Source of the DNA: CAYSRM01 sp964475205
GTDB taxonomy: Bacteria > Verrucomicrobiota > Kiritimatiellia > UBA8416 > CAYSRM01
DNA: 17,840 nt
NCBI GenBank assembly: GCA_964475205.1
Contig: CAYYVQ010000059.1
Span: 1-17,840, forward strand
Reading direction: 5' to 3'
The position numbers were made by a program, and so were the translations under genes. Within the stretch, counting starts at the first letter, position 1; each line of letters begins with the position of its first letter. Shown here in pieces: positions 7,839 through 14,656 of the stretch. Below the pieces are notes generated by a model that was not told where the DNA came from, did no database searches, and saw only the letters and a list, made by a program, of their open reading frames with translations.

Positions 7839-8501
7839 ATGCGCAGTGATGAAATTATCAAGAAGGATATTGTGGATGAGTTGTACTGGAACGACCGGAT
7901 TGATGCATCGAAGGTGAACGTTACCGTGGAGAACGGTTCGGTGACGCTGTCCGGCGAAGTCCCGACATACGGGGATCTGATTGCCGCTCGTTCGGCGGCG
8001 TGGAACATAGTGGGCGTAATCGATGTGGTGGAGGATTTGACCGTAAGTTACGTATCTCCTCCTGCGTTGCCGAGCGACGACGAAATTCAGCAGAGGGTAA
8101 ACAACATCCTTACCTGGGAGCCTGCAGTGGATGAAACGGAGATCATCGTCACCGTAGTCGGTGGCATAGTGACTCTCAAAGGTAACGTGGACGGACACTG
8201 GAAGAAGCGGTTTGTAGAAAACAGGATTTCGGGCATTCGCGGAATCGTGGCCATAGAAAACAAGATAGCCGTGGTTCCTTCCATGCGCATGGATGACGAA
8301 GCTATTGCGCAGGATATTGTTGCGGCGCTGGACAGAGACGTGCTTGTGGATGCGGAAAATGTGACGGTCTCGGTTAACAACGGTGTAGTGAGTCTTGTGG
8401 GCGCTGTGCCCGGGCTTGCCGCGCGCAAAGCAGCGGAGGAAGACGCGTCGCTGACAGCGGGCGTAATAGGAGTCAGGAACGAGCTGAAACTTGCGGCTTA
8501 A
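7839..8501 (+). CDS. Triple BON-domain protein
   Basis: A 220-residue protein made of three consecutive BON modules, at about 2-68, 76-145 and 148-220. Each has the pattern DxxIxxDIxxxLxxDxxxDAxxVxVxVxxGxVxLxGxVPxxxxxxxAxxxAxxVxGVxxVxNxL. No signal peptide or membrane segment is present, so it is probably cytosolic, unlike OsmY. BON domains bind membranes or small ligands and are common in osmotic and general stress proteins. The ATG at 7839 has AGGAGG 8 bases upstream. A GTG one codon earlier is possible but too close to that site. Hsp20 and a CBS protein follow on the same strand, suggesting a stress unit. Confidence 0.85.
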   Translation: MRSDEIIKKDIVDELYWNDRIDASKVNVTVENGSVTLSGEVPTYGDLIAARSAAWNIVGVIDVVEDLTVSYVSPPALPSDDEIQQRVNNILTWEPAVDETEIIVTVVGGIVTLKGNVDGHWKKRFVENRISGIRGIVAIENKIAVVPSMRMDDEAIAQDIVAALDRDVLVDAENVTVSVNNGVVSLVGAVPGLAARKAAEEDASLTAGVIGVRNELKLAA

Positions 8502-8546
8502 TGAACGTCTGGGGGAGTAAATAGATACAAAGAAGGAGGTAGTAAT

Positions 8547-9044
8547 ATGGCATTACTCACAAAAAGAGGAAGAGAAACGCGACCGGCATTGAGAAGAGGA
8601 GAGCGGGCGCCGCTTACATTCAGGGACGAGATGAATCGTCTGTTCGACGATTTCTTCTACGGGATGGAGGCGCCTGTTTTGCCGGAAGCCAGGGCGGCGT
8701 TGACGCGTGAATTCGTGCCCAGTGTGGATGTCAGTGAGACTGACGGCCAGGTGAAGGTCTCCGCTGAACTTCCGGGCATGAGCGAGAAAGACGTCAATGT
8801 GGAACTCGACGAGGACATGGTTACAATCAGCGGCGAAAAGAAGACCGAAGAAGAGGATGAAGAAGGCGGACGTTACTGGCGAGAGTCTTCGTATGGAAGC
8901 TTTGTCCGCGAAGTTCCGCTTCCCTCTGCGGTCGACATGGACAAAGCTGAAGCGAAGTTCAAGAACGGCGTGTTGAATGTGATCATGCCCAAAGCGGAAG
9001 AAGAGAAAGAAAAGCGAAAAAAGATAGAAGTAAGCTCTGAGTAG
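8547..9044 (+). CDS. Hsp20/alpha-crystallin small heat-shock protein
   Basis: A 165-residue small heat-shock protein, an ATP-independent holdase for unfolding proteins. A short Arg-rich N-terminal arm (1-25) and a 'FRDEMNRLFDDFFYGM' helix precede the alpha-crystallin domain (about 50-150). That domain has the diagnostic 'ELPGMSEKDVNVELDEDMVTISGEKK', 'YGSFVREVPLP' and 'AEAKFKNGVLNVIMPK' segments. A very Glu/Lys-rich tail ends in KKIEVSSE. The start is fixed by AAGGAGG 7 bases upstream. It follows the BON gene by 45 bases, so the two are likely co-transcribed. No CIRCE element or heat-shock promoter is visible directly in front. Confidence 0.93.
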   Translation: MALLTKRGRETRPALRRGERAPLTFRDEMNRLFDDFFYGMEAPVLPEARAALTREFVPSVDVSETDGQVKVSAELPGMSEKDVNVELDEDMVTISGEKKTEEEDEEGGRYWRESSYGSFVREVPLPSAVDMDKAEAKFKNGVLNVIMPKAEEEKEKRKKIEVSSE

Positions 9045-9081
9045 AGCTGACAGATGTTCAGAGCATTGATCTTCCTGCTGT

Positions 9082-9152
9082 GCGGCGGCTTCCCCCCAGG
9101 GCCGCCGCCGGCGGGAGGATTTGCGCCATCCGGGCGCGTCGTGGCCGGATGG
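9082..9152 (+). promoter_or_regulatory. Two adjacent stem-loops between hsp20 and the CBS gene
   Basis: Two perfect 8-bp stems follow one another. The first is GCGGCGGC (9082-9089) with GCCGCCGC (9101-9108). The second is CCATCCGG (9126-9133) with CCGGATGG (9145-9152). Both loops are 11 bases. No T-run follows either stem, so they are weak as intrinsic terminators. They may stabilise the hsp20 end of the mRNA or act as an attenuator that lowers CBS gene expression. Confidence 0.45.
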
Positions 9153-9206
9153 TTGGTTTGGTGAGCGTATGTGTGTAGCTGTGAAGAAACAAAAAAGGAG
9201 ATAGAC

Positions 9207-9641
9207 ATGAAAGTAACTGAAATAATGACAAGGACCGTGGAATACGTCACTGAAAAGGACATGCTTAACAGGGCGGCACAAAAAATGAAGAACATCAATG
9301 TCGGCGCTGTGCCAGTGACGGACGACAGGAACCAACTTTCCGGCATACTGACAGACCGCGACATTGTTGTCAGGGCAGTGGCGGAAAACAAGGATACGTC
9401 CATCACACCTGTCAGCGAAGTCATGACCAGCGGGGTGGTGTCATGTCCGGTCGAGCAGACAGTAGAAGAGGCTGCAAAACTTATGGAAGAGCAGCAGGTG
9501 CGGCGGCTTCTTGTTGTAGACGGAAACAACAACGTAGTAGGGCTTCTGTCTCTTGGCGATATTGCAGTGAAGTGTCCCCATGAAGAGCTTGCAGCAGAAG
9601 CAGTGGAGGAAGTATCCAAGCCCGCGCAACCTGCGACTTGA
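9207..9641 (+). CDS. CBS-domain pair protein
   Basis: A 144-residue protein that is almost entirely a tandem CBS pair (Bateman module), the adenine-nucleotide-sensing fold. CBS1 covers about 1-58 (MKVTEIMTRTVEYVT...GILTDRDIVVRAVA) and CBS2 about 66-122 (VSEVMTSGVVSCPVEQTVEEA...VGLLSLGDIAV). The GxLTDRDI and GLLSLGDI ends of the motifs carry the usual Asp that contacts ribose. There is no other catalytic domain. The ATG at 9207 has AAGGAG 6 bases upstream. A GTG 12 codons earlier (9171) is in frame but has no ribosome binding site. Probably a small regulator or energy sensor in the stress unit. Confidence 0.88.
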   Translation: MKVTEIMTRTVEYVTEKDMLNRAAQKMKNINVGAVPVTDDRNQLSGILTDRDIVVRAVAENKDTSITPVSEVMTSGVVSCPVEQTVEEAAKLMEEQQVRRLLVVDGNNNVVGLLSLGDIAVKCPHEELAAEAVEEVSKPAQPAT

Positions 9642-9678
9642 TCGTCTCCTGGCGGGGGAACATCGCGGCTTACCCTGT

Positions 9679-9744
9679 ATTATCGAAGTTAACCCGCTAT
9701 CTGGCTATACGGGCAAGTCTCGGCCGCCAGTTCGAAATGCCTGT
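9679..9744. repeat. Interspersed repeat, copy B
   Basis: Partner of the repeat at 4328-4394, same orientation, about three quarters identical. Here CTGGC can pair with GCCAG just before TTCGAAA, a pairing offset by four bases from the one available in copy A, so this is not simple covariation. A further small palindrome, GATTCT/AGAATC (9772-9787), lies downstream. The whole gap 9642-9918 holds no gene. Confidence 0.5.
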
Positions 9745-9836
9745 TTGTTGTAGTGTCGAAAGAAAAGTATGGATTCTCAGGAGAATCGAAAGGGGGTCTA
9801 GGGTTTTGGCTTATATGTGCTGCTGACAGGATGTCT

Positions 9837-9842
9837 TATAAT
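9837..9842 (+). promoter_or_regulatory. Possible -10 element of the aldolase gene
   Basis: An exact TATAAT lies about 77 bases before the aldolase start. No convincing -35 hexamer is found 16-18 bases upstream, so the promoter may need an activator, or the match may be chance in a locally AT-rich patch. Confidence 0.3.
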
Positions 9843-9846
9843 TTTA

Positions 9847-9991
9847 TGCAAGGGCATAAGCGGTTAGGGTAAGCAAGAGTTTTCAATAAACAGGGGCATT
9901 GCCGGAATGGAGGAATTGATGATAGACCAGGTAAGAGAGTTGCTCGGAGACGAAGCCGATTTGCTTGACTATAAGTGCAAGGGCATAAGCG
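9847..9991 (+). repeat. 16-nt direct repeat, aldolase leader and coding start
   Basis: TGCAAGGGCATAAGCG occurs exactly at 9847-9862, in the presumed 5' leader, and again at 9976-9991, inside codons 20-25 of the aldolase. The copies start 129 bases apart. A similar GATAAG or GTAAG follows each. Function is unknown. Confidence 0.55.
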
Positions 9992-10971
9992 CTGATAAGC
10001 TGCATCTGCCCGGGGGCGATTATACCGAACGGGTGTGTATGCCTTCGGACAGACCTGCGCCGGTGTTGAGGAACCTTCAAAGCGTCTTTGACCACGGGCG
10101 TCTGGCGGGGACGGGATATCTTTCTATCCTGCCGGTGGACCAGGGGCTGGAACATTCGGCGGGAGCTTCTTTTGCGCCCAACCCCGCGTACTTTGATCCT
10201 GAAAATATGGTACGGCTTGCGCTGGAGGGCGGATGCAATGCAATAGCTTCGACCTGCGGAGCGCTCGGGTCGGTTGCCAGGAAATATGCGCACAGAATTC
10301 CATTTATCGTGAAGCTCAACCACAACGAATTGCTGTCCTACCCGAACTCATACGATCAGATCCTGTTTGCGGGTGTTGACCAGGCTTTTGAAATGGGAGC
10401 GGTAGGTGTCGGAGCTACGGTTTATTTCGGCTCACAGGAATCCCGGCGCCAGATCGTAGAGATTGCCGAGGCATTTGAGCATGCGCACAGCCTCGGGTTG
10501 TTCACCGTGCTGTGGTGTTACCTGAGAAATGAGGCGTTTGAGGGAAGCAAGCAGAATTATGAGCGGGCGGCCGATCTTACCGGTCAGGCCAATCATATTG
10601 GGGTGACCATGCAGGCGGATCTGATCAAGCAGAAGCAGCCCGATTGCAACGGCGGTTTTGCGGATCTGGAGTTCGGGAAAACAAGCGACAAGGTATATTC
10701 CGAGCTTGCGCCGGATCACCCCATAGAAATGACGCGTTACCAGGTAGCCAACTGTTACATGGGCAGGGCCGGATTAATCAACTCTGGAGGTGCGTCGTCA
10801 GGTAAATCGGATCTTGGTGAAGTCGTTCGGTCGGCGGTAATAAATAAGCGCGCCGGCGGAATGGGAATGATTACCGGGCGGAAGGCTTTTCAGAAGTCGA
10901 TGCAGGAAGGTGTCTCGCTGCTGAATATGGTGCAGAATGTTTACCTCTGTGACGATATCACAGTAGGGTAG
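9919..10971 (+). CDS. fbaB: Class I fructose-bisphosphate aldolase, FbaB/DhnA type
   Basis: A 350-residue cytosolic class I (Schiff-base) aldolase that interconverts fructose 1,6-bisphosphate with DHAP and glyceraldehyde 3-phosphate. It is collinear with E. coli FbaB throughout: GRLAGTGYLSILPVDQG at 60-76, VKLNHNE at 131-137, VGATVYFGS, DLTGQANH, then ADLIKQKQP with the expected Schiff-base K237. RAGLINSGGASSG and 'INKRAGGMG' near the end build the phosphate site. The ATG at 9919 is preferred because GGAGG lies 5 bases before it and it gives the family length of 350. An ATG at 9907 is in frame but lacks a ribosome binding site. The gene stands alone, far from other glycolytic genes in view. 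Confidence 0.93.
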   Translation: MIDQVRELLGDEADLLDYKCKGISADKLHLPGGDYTERVCMPSDRPAPVLRNLQSVFDHGRLAGTGYLSILPVDQGLEHSAGASFAPNPAYFDPENMVRLALEGGCNAIASTCGALGSVARKYAHRIPFIVKLNHNELLSYPNSYDQILFAGVDQAFEMGAVGVGATVYFGSQESRRQIVEIAEAFEHAHSLGLFTVLWCYLRNEAFEGSKQNYERAADLTGQANHIGVTMQADLIKQKQPDCNGGFADLEFGKTSDKVYSELAPDHPIEMTRYQVANCYMGRAGLINSGGASSGKSDLGEVVRSAVINKRAGGMGMITGRKAFQKSMQEGVSLLNMVQNVYLCDDITVG

Positions 10972-10972
10972 C

Positions 10973-11005
10973 CCGCCTGCTTGCGAAGCTTGCGGAGGGT
11001 CATTT
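10973..11005. repeat. Palindromic repeat unit after the aldolase gene
   Basis: A 28-base segment (10973-11000) beginning CCGCCTGCTTGCGAAG matches 17639-17666 with one mismatch, and here it is followed by the heptamer GTCATTT (10999-11005). The segment can fold with CCGC/GCGG outer pairing and a GC-GAA-GC tip. It starts 2 bases after the aldolase stop codon, so it may also act as the 3' end of that transcript. Confidence 0.65.
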
Positions 11006-11048
11006 GCGACTGCCGGGATTTCATTATTGCCGTGAAACATCATTTTAG

Positions 11049-11078
11049 TTGCCATAAACATCTTAAACGGGTTATGAT
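11049..11078 (+). promoter_or_regulatory. Promoter giving an almost leaderless mRNA
   Basis: TTGCCA (11049-11054) and TATGAT (11073-11078) are separated by 18 bases. A start 7 bases beyond the -10 would fall near 11085, only about 3 bases before the ATG at 11088. That fits the lack of any ribosome binding site in front of that gene. Confidence 0.45.
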
Positions 11079-11087
11079 ATATGAATT

Positions 11088-11363
11088 ATGGATGCCAGGG
11101 ACAGAGTTATCCGTGAATATTTTTCACGAATGGGCATGAAAGGCGGCAAGAAGAGTCGCAGGGAATTATCATCGGAAGATGCCAGGAAGATGGTGAAAGT
11201 CCGAGAGGCTCGCAAGCTGTTCCGGGATTATTATGCCCAATGTTTCTGGTATATGCCTCCTGATCTGGAGGTGAGTTACTCGGATGTGCCGGAGATTGTG
11301 CGGGGACTTAGAAAAAATGGAGGGCGGCGTGGATTTCTTCTTGCCGCTAAGTTATGCCGTTGA
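11088..11363 (+). CDS. Small basic protein, putative antitoxin partner of AbiEii-like gene
   Basis: A 91-residue basic protein (MDARDRVIREYFSRMGMKGGKKSRR... to LLAAKLCR). I know no named domain. The layout is an N-terminal helix, a Lys/Gly-rich KGGKKSRR turn, a long Arg/Lys helix (about 30-55), then an aromatic CFWYMPPD segment and a final block 'VPEIVRGLRKNGGRRGFLLAAKLCR'. Proteins of this shape recur directly upstream of AbiEii/AbiGii-type nucleotidyltransferases, as far as I recall. Here its last 10 bases overlap the start of such a gene, so translation would be coupled. It may be the antitoxin or a DNA-binding partner. It is intact although its partner gene is broken. There is no ribosome binding site, and a promoter sits almost on its start. 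Confidence 0.55.
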   Translation: MDARDRVIREYFSRMGMKGGKKSRRELSSEDARKMVKVREARKLFRDYYAQCFWYMPPDLEVSYSDVPEIVRGLRKNGGRRGFLLAAKLCR

Positions 11364-12322
11364 GCGAATTTCAGAAGGAGATTCTCAGGACGATCGCGGC
11401 TAATCGAAGTCCTGAGAGTTATGTGGCGGGCGCCACTGTGATTCACCAATCTAAAGGCAGCCCGCGTTTTTCCGAAGATGTTGATCTTTTTCATGATGTT
11501 GAAGAAAGCGTGGCGTTAACCCGCATATCTCACAGAATTCCTGCTGCGAGCGCGGATAGCGCCACTGCGAGGGCACGAATTGGCAAAACGCCAGATTGCA
11601 GTATGTCTATACGGCTGCTCCGGCAGCACCCCCGCAGCAGCACTTTCCAAGCTCTCACTACGAAATCCTGTGAGATATGAGGGTTAAGCTCAAAGGCCGA
11701 CGCGGAAACGTTTGCGGGAGCAGGATACCAGTTTGAATGGATACTTCGGGAACCGACCTTTGCGCGTGGAGTGGTATCTGGAGAAGATGGCCTGGTAAGG
11801 CTTGAATGGGCTCACGACAGCGCCTTTCGTTTCTTTCCCGCGCGACGGGACGACACTTATGGATATCGGTTACATGAAATCGATGCTGCTATAAACAAGA
11901 TATTGGCTTTGGCCGGCAGGCAGGAAGCACGCGATTTTGTCGATGTTCTATATCTGCATGACAACCTGTTGAGTGTTGGCGCAATGACCTGGGCTGCATG
12001 CGGAAAGGATACAGGTTATACTCCCGATTTTCTCCTGGATCAGGCGGGACGTCATGTTGCTTACACTGAGTCCGATCTTCATCGTTTGAATCTGAGCAAG
12101 CCTTTGGATATTCAGAAGATGAAACGGAAGTGGATACGCGCCTCTGAAAGAGCGAAGCGGTTGATTGATTCATTGCCGCCCGATGAGATAGGGTGTCTGT
12201 ATTTAGATGCAGGCGGAAAGCCAGTGACGCCTGATCCTGAATCGGTTGGTTTCCAAGATCTGACTCGACACAGGGGCCGGGTTGCCGGAGCGTGGCCGAA
12301 CGTGAAGGGAAAAGAGGGGTAG
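11354..12322 (+). pseudogene. AbiEii/AbiGii-type nucleotidyltransferase, split by a MITE
   Basis: The first 55 codons encode the start of a nucleotidyltransferase with YVAGATVIHQ and the DxD-type SEDVDLF (D42, D44), as in AbiEii toxins. After codon TTA at 11516 the frame enters a 164-bp inserted element and meets TGA at 11678-11680, giving a useless 108-residue product. Deleting the insert and one TTAA copy (168 bases) rejoins the frame exactly. It continues as LSSKADAETFAGAGYQFEWI... through 'YRLHEIDAAINKILALAGR' and 'DFVDVLYLHD', typical of the AbiEii second half, to the TAG at 12320-12322. The restored protein would be 266 residues. The 3' half has no start or ribosome binding site of its own; a GTG at 11771 is only fortuitous. 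Confidence 0.8.
11516..11687. mobile_element. MITE-like element with TTAA target duplication
   Basis: The core element spans 11520-11683 (164 bp). Its ends are imperfect inverted repeats of about 36 bp: the left reads CCCGCATATCTCACAG and the right, reversed, reads CCCTCATATCTCACAG, with further matches (ATT, GAG) inward. TTAA flanks both sides (11516-11519 and 11684-11687), the expected target duplication. No coding capacity is present, so movement would need a transposase elsewhere. CCC ends with TTAA targets recall the IS1380/piggyBac-like group, which is inference. The insertion interrupts the nucleotidyltransferase gene, and the right end supplies its premature stop. Confidence 0.85.
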
Positions 12323-12327
12323 TCCTG

Positions 12328-12388
12328 CCCCGAGCCGCTGGCGCGCTCGGGGCGGCTGAGTAATTTACGGCCTTGCGGCGGGTCATTG
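12328..12388. repeat. Palindromic units with heptamer spacers, between convergent genes
   Basis: The first palindrome has CCCCGAG (12328-12334) pairing with CTCGGGG (12346-12352), with an inner CGC/GCG and a TGGC loop. It is the same design as the hairpin at 17532-17558. GTAATTT (12360-12366), ACGGCCTTGCGGCGG and GTCATTG (12382-12388) follow. The two heptamers are 22 bases apart. It lies in the 60-base gap between convergent reading frames, and its last heptamer contains the stop codon of the methyltransferase. It could serve as a bidirectional terminator, although no T-run is present. Confidence 0.65.
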
Positions 12389-13027
12389 GTCGGATATCTT
12401 CTCGGTTTCGACGTAGTAGAAGCCTGGTTCGTCGATAAAAGTGTTTACCTTGAAGGCTGTGTCGGCAAGCAGTTTCCGCATCTCCGTCTCGTCGGGAAGG
12501 TGATCGTGCATTACGCATTCGTGTTTTCTGTGATGGGCGTTGATATCCTCTGAGGAATCGAAATGGGCGATGATTAATTTTCCGTCCGGTTTGAGCGCTT
12601 TGCGGATCACTTCAATTGTCCGTGTTTTGTTATGGAAGTGCGGGAAGCATGAAAAGCAGAATGCGACATCGAAAGCGGCGTCGGGAACCTTCATTTCTTC
12701 TACACTTGCCACCTCGAATGTCACGCGGGGATCTTTGTGCAGACGACGGTTGACTTCGATCATTTTTTCCGCATAGTCGACTTCGTGCAGCTTGCCATCG
12801 GCCCCGATTCGCTTGAGGATATAAGGCGCCATCACTCCGCTGCCGCATCCAAGGTCAAGCACGACATCGCCGGTTTTCAAGCAGGCGAGATCCAGAAGAC
12901 GTTTGAATTCGTTATCGTACCGAGAGTAGTCTCCTGATGTCTCGTCTTTGTACCACATATCGAGCCATTGCTCGGCGCGTTCGTTAAAGAATTCGCGGCG
13001 GCGTGTGTCCATGGTTTCGTGCTGCAT
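12383..13027 (-). CDS. Class I SAM-dependent methyltransferase of the metal-uptake operon
   Basis: A 214-residue class I methyltransferase: VVLDLGCGSG at 55-64 for SAM, an acidic HEVDYAEKMIE (81-91), VASVEEM, then 'FDVAFCFSCFPHFHNK' and 'LKPDGKLIIAHFDS'. It has the UbiE/arsenite-methyltransferase-like fold, but I cannot name a substrate. It is unusually rich in potential metal ligands: C124, C127, H130 and H132, then H165, H166, H169, C171, H174 and H176. The ATG at 13027 is chosen for its AAAGGAT site about 9 bases upstream. The frame is open 32 codons further up, but that part overlaps the permease end. It starts 17 bases after the ABC permease stop, so it is the last gene of the metal operon. 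Its role there could be metallophore or ligand modification. Confidence 0.75.
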   Translation of the reverse strand: MQHETMDTRRREFFNERAEQWLDMWYKDETSGDYSRYDNEFKRLLDLACLKTGDVVLDLGCGSGVMAPYILKRIGADGKLHEVDYAEKMIEVNRRLHKDPRVTFEVASVEEMKVPDAAFDVAFCFSCFPHFHNKTRTIEVIRKALKPDGKLIIAHFDSSEDINAHHRKHECVMHDHLPDETEMRKLLADTAFKVNTFIDEPGFYYVETEKISDQ

Positions 13028-13044
13028 GTCGATTGATCCTTTCG

Positions 13045-13872
13045 TTAACCTGCCATATCCGTACGCATTGAGCGGCGTTTGGGTGAAAATGCAAAACCAA
13101 GTGCGTAAATTGTCGAAGAGCAAAGCACTATAACCGCCCCTGTCGGAACGTCAAACTGATAAGAGACATAGAGCCCCGCGAAACATGAGATCATGCCGAA
13201 GAGAGCGGACAGCAGGAACATTGTCTTCAGCCGGTACGTAAGCTGGTATGCGGCGCCCGGAGGGTTGACCAGCAGCGAGAATATCAGGAGCCCGCCCACG
13301 ATATCCAGACTGGCGCTGATAAACAGGCCGGCGAGCAGGATGACTCCGTAATAAAAAACTCTTTCCGGGATGCCGACTGCTGCTGCAACTTCACGGTTAA
13401 ACAGAACAGCCGAGATTTCTTTGAAGAACAGTACGAGGAGAAGTACCGCAATTGTAAAGATTATGGCAAGAACCGTAATCTCGCGCGCGGAAATTGTCAG
13501 GATGCTGCCCCATATCAGGTTGAGCGCCTCGCTTTTCGGTCCCGGGATACGTGTTAGAAGCAGGAATGCAAGCCCCATTGTGGCGGAGAAGATAACCGCG
13601 AGGATGCTGTTTGACGAGGACTCCGCCCGGTCGGAGAGCGGGCCGACCAGCAGGCCGGAAAGCGCGCATGCGATCATTGCGCCCAGTAGAGGGTCGAATC
13701 CGAAAAGCAGAGCTACAATAGCTCCGAGGAACGCGGAATGCGACATGCTGATGCCGAGAAACGGGATATCCATGAGTGTCACAAAAACTCCTATCAGTGA
13801 GAGTCCGCCGCCGCCGAGAATGCAGGCCAGGACCGCGTGTCGGAAGGCGGCGTGTTGCCACATCTCGATCAT
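13045..13872 (-). CDS. ABC metal transporter permease, ZnuB/MntB type
   Basis: A 275-residue inner-membrane permease of the ABC-3 family (Zn, Mn or Fe importers). About eight hydrophobic helices are visible. They begin with 'HAVLACILGGGGLSLIGVFVTLMDIPFLGISMSHSAFLGA', the typical opening of ZnuB/MntB proteins. 'FNREVAAAVGIPERVFYYGVILLAG' (about 165-190) is the cytosolic coupling loop that contacts the ATPase, and 'DIVGGLLIFSLLVNPPGAAYQL' follows. Its ATG overlaps the stop of the ATPase gene by 4 bases. The C-terminus is short and basic (SPKRRSMRTDMAG). The transported ion is taken from the family and operon context; Zn is most likely and Mn possible. Confidence 0.88.
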   Translation of the reverse strand: MIEMWQHAAFRHAVLACILGGGGLSLIGVFVTLMDIPFLGISMSHSAFLGAIVALLFGFDPLLGAMIACALSGLLVGPLSDRAESSSNSILAVIFSATMGLAFLLLTRIPGPKSEALNLIWGSILTISAREITVLAIIFTIAVLLLVLFFKEISAVLFNREVAAAVGIPERVFYYGVILLAGLFISASLDIVGGLLIFSLLVNPPGAAYQLTYRLKTMFLLSALFGMISCFAGLYVSYQFDVPTGAVIVLCSSTIYALGFAFSPKRRSMRTDMAG

Positions 13873-14651
13873 ATCGCCCTTCTTCCGGAAGCAGTATTCG
13901 CGAGTAGCTCCCGGAGAATCGCCGGTCCCTGGCGCTTATAGACGTGTGACAGGTTTTCTTCGGTAAATGCGTCGGCAAAAGGCCCGTCGAACACGATTCG
14001 CGAGTTATCGAGAATCAGCGCGCGTGTGCAGCTTGCAGGCAGGGATTTGAGGTCGTGCATAACGATCAGAGTGGTCAGGCTGTGTTCCTGGTGCAGGCGT
14101 CCGACCAGGTCCAGGCATTCGCGTTGCGCTCCGAGGTCCAGACTGCTGGTCGGTTCATCGAGCAGAAGCAGTTCCGGGCTCTGGCACAGGGCGCGGGCAA
14201 TCTGGACTTTTTGAAGTTCGCCTCCCGAAAGGTGACCGATAGGCCGTTCGGCAAGAGCTGCCAGTCCGACATCTACGATGGCCTTATTGACCGCGGCGCG
14301 ATCGGCTTTGCCGGGCCGACGGCCCGGCGCGATGAGGCCGTAACGTCCCATGAACACAACGTCGTGAACGGACATTGGCATTTTGAAATCTATGGACAGA
14401 GACTGCGGAACGTATCCGATGTTTTTCCGTGCCATCCGGCCGCGGCCGACTGGAGTGTCAAAGAGGCGCACCTGACCGGATGCCGGCCGAAGGAATCCCA
14501 GGATAGATCGAAGCAATGTAGTTTTGCCCGATCCGTTTGCTCCGATTAATGCCACGAACTCGCCTTTTTGCAGCGCAAGCGAAACGCCGTCCAGGACCCT
14601 GTCGTTCCTGCGGTCAACGCATATGTTGTCAAGTTCAAGGACATTGGCCAT
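13869..14651 (-). CDS. ABC metal transporter ATPase, ZnuC/MntA type
   Basis: A 260-residue ABC ATPase powering the importer. All motifs are intact: Walker A GANGSGKTT at 37-45, Q-loop YVPQ at 80-83, signature LSGGE at 141-145, Walker B LLLLDEP at 161-167, D-loop SSLD and H-loop H199 (VMHDL). 'SIDFKMPMSVHDVVFMGRYG' after the Q-loop is typical of metal-chelate and zinc family ATPases. It begins 5 bases after the binding-protein stop with only a weak ribosome binding site, implying coupled translation. It overlaps the permease start by 4 bases. Confidence 0.92.
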   Translation of the reverse strand: MANVLELDNICVDRRNDRVLDGVSLALQKGEFVALIGANGSGKTTLLRSILGFLRPASGQVRLFDTPVGRGRMARKNIGYVPQSLSIDFKMPMSVHDVVFMGRYGLIAPGRRPGKADRAAVNKAIVDVGLAALAERPIGHLSGGELQKVQIARALCQSPELLLLDEPTSSLDLGAQRECLDLVGRLHQEHSLTTLIVMHDLKSLPASCTRALILDNSRIVFDGPFADAFTEENLSHVYKRQGPAILRELLANTASGRRAI

Positions 14652-14656
14652 GGGGT

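Noticed and set aside
8553..9335. Long - strand open frame opposite hsp20
   Set aside because: It is antisense to a clear Hsp20 gene, is rich in Phe/His/Arg low-complexity runs and has no ribosome binding site.
9700..9740. tRNA-like T-arm (CAGTTCGAAA) in the interspersed repeat
   Set aside because: No acceptor stem, D-arm or anticodon arm can be built around it in either copy.
11771..12322. Independent gene starting at GTG 11771
   Set aside because: It has no ribosome binding site and is the in-frame continuation of the interrupted nucleotidyltransferase once the MITE is removed.
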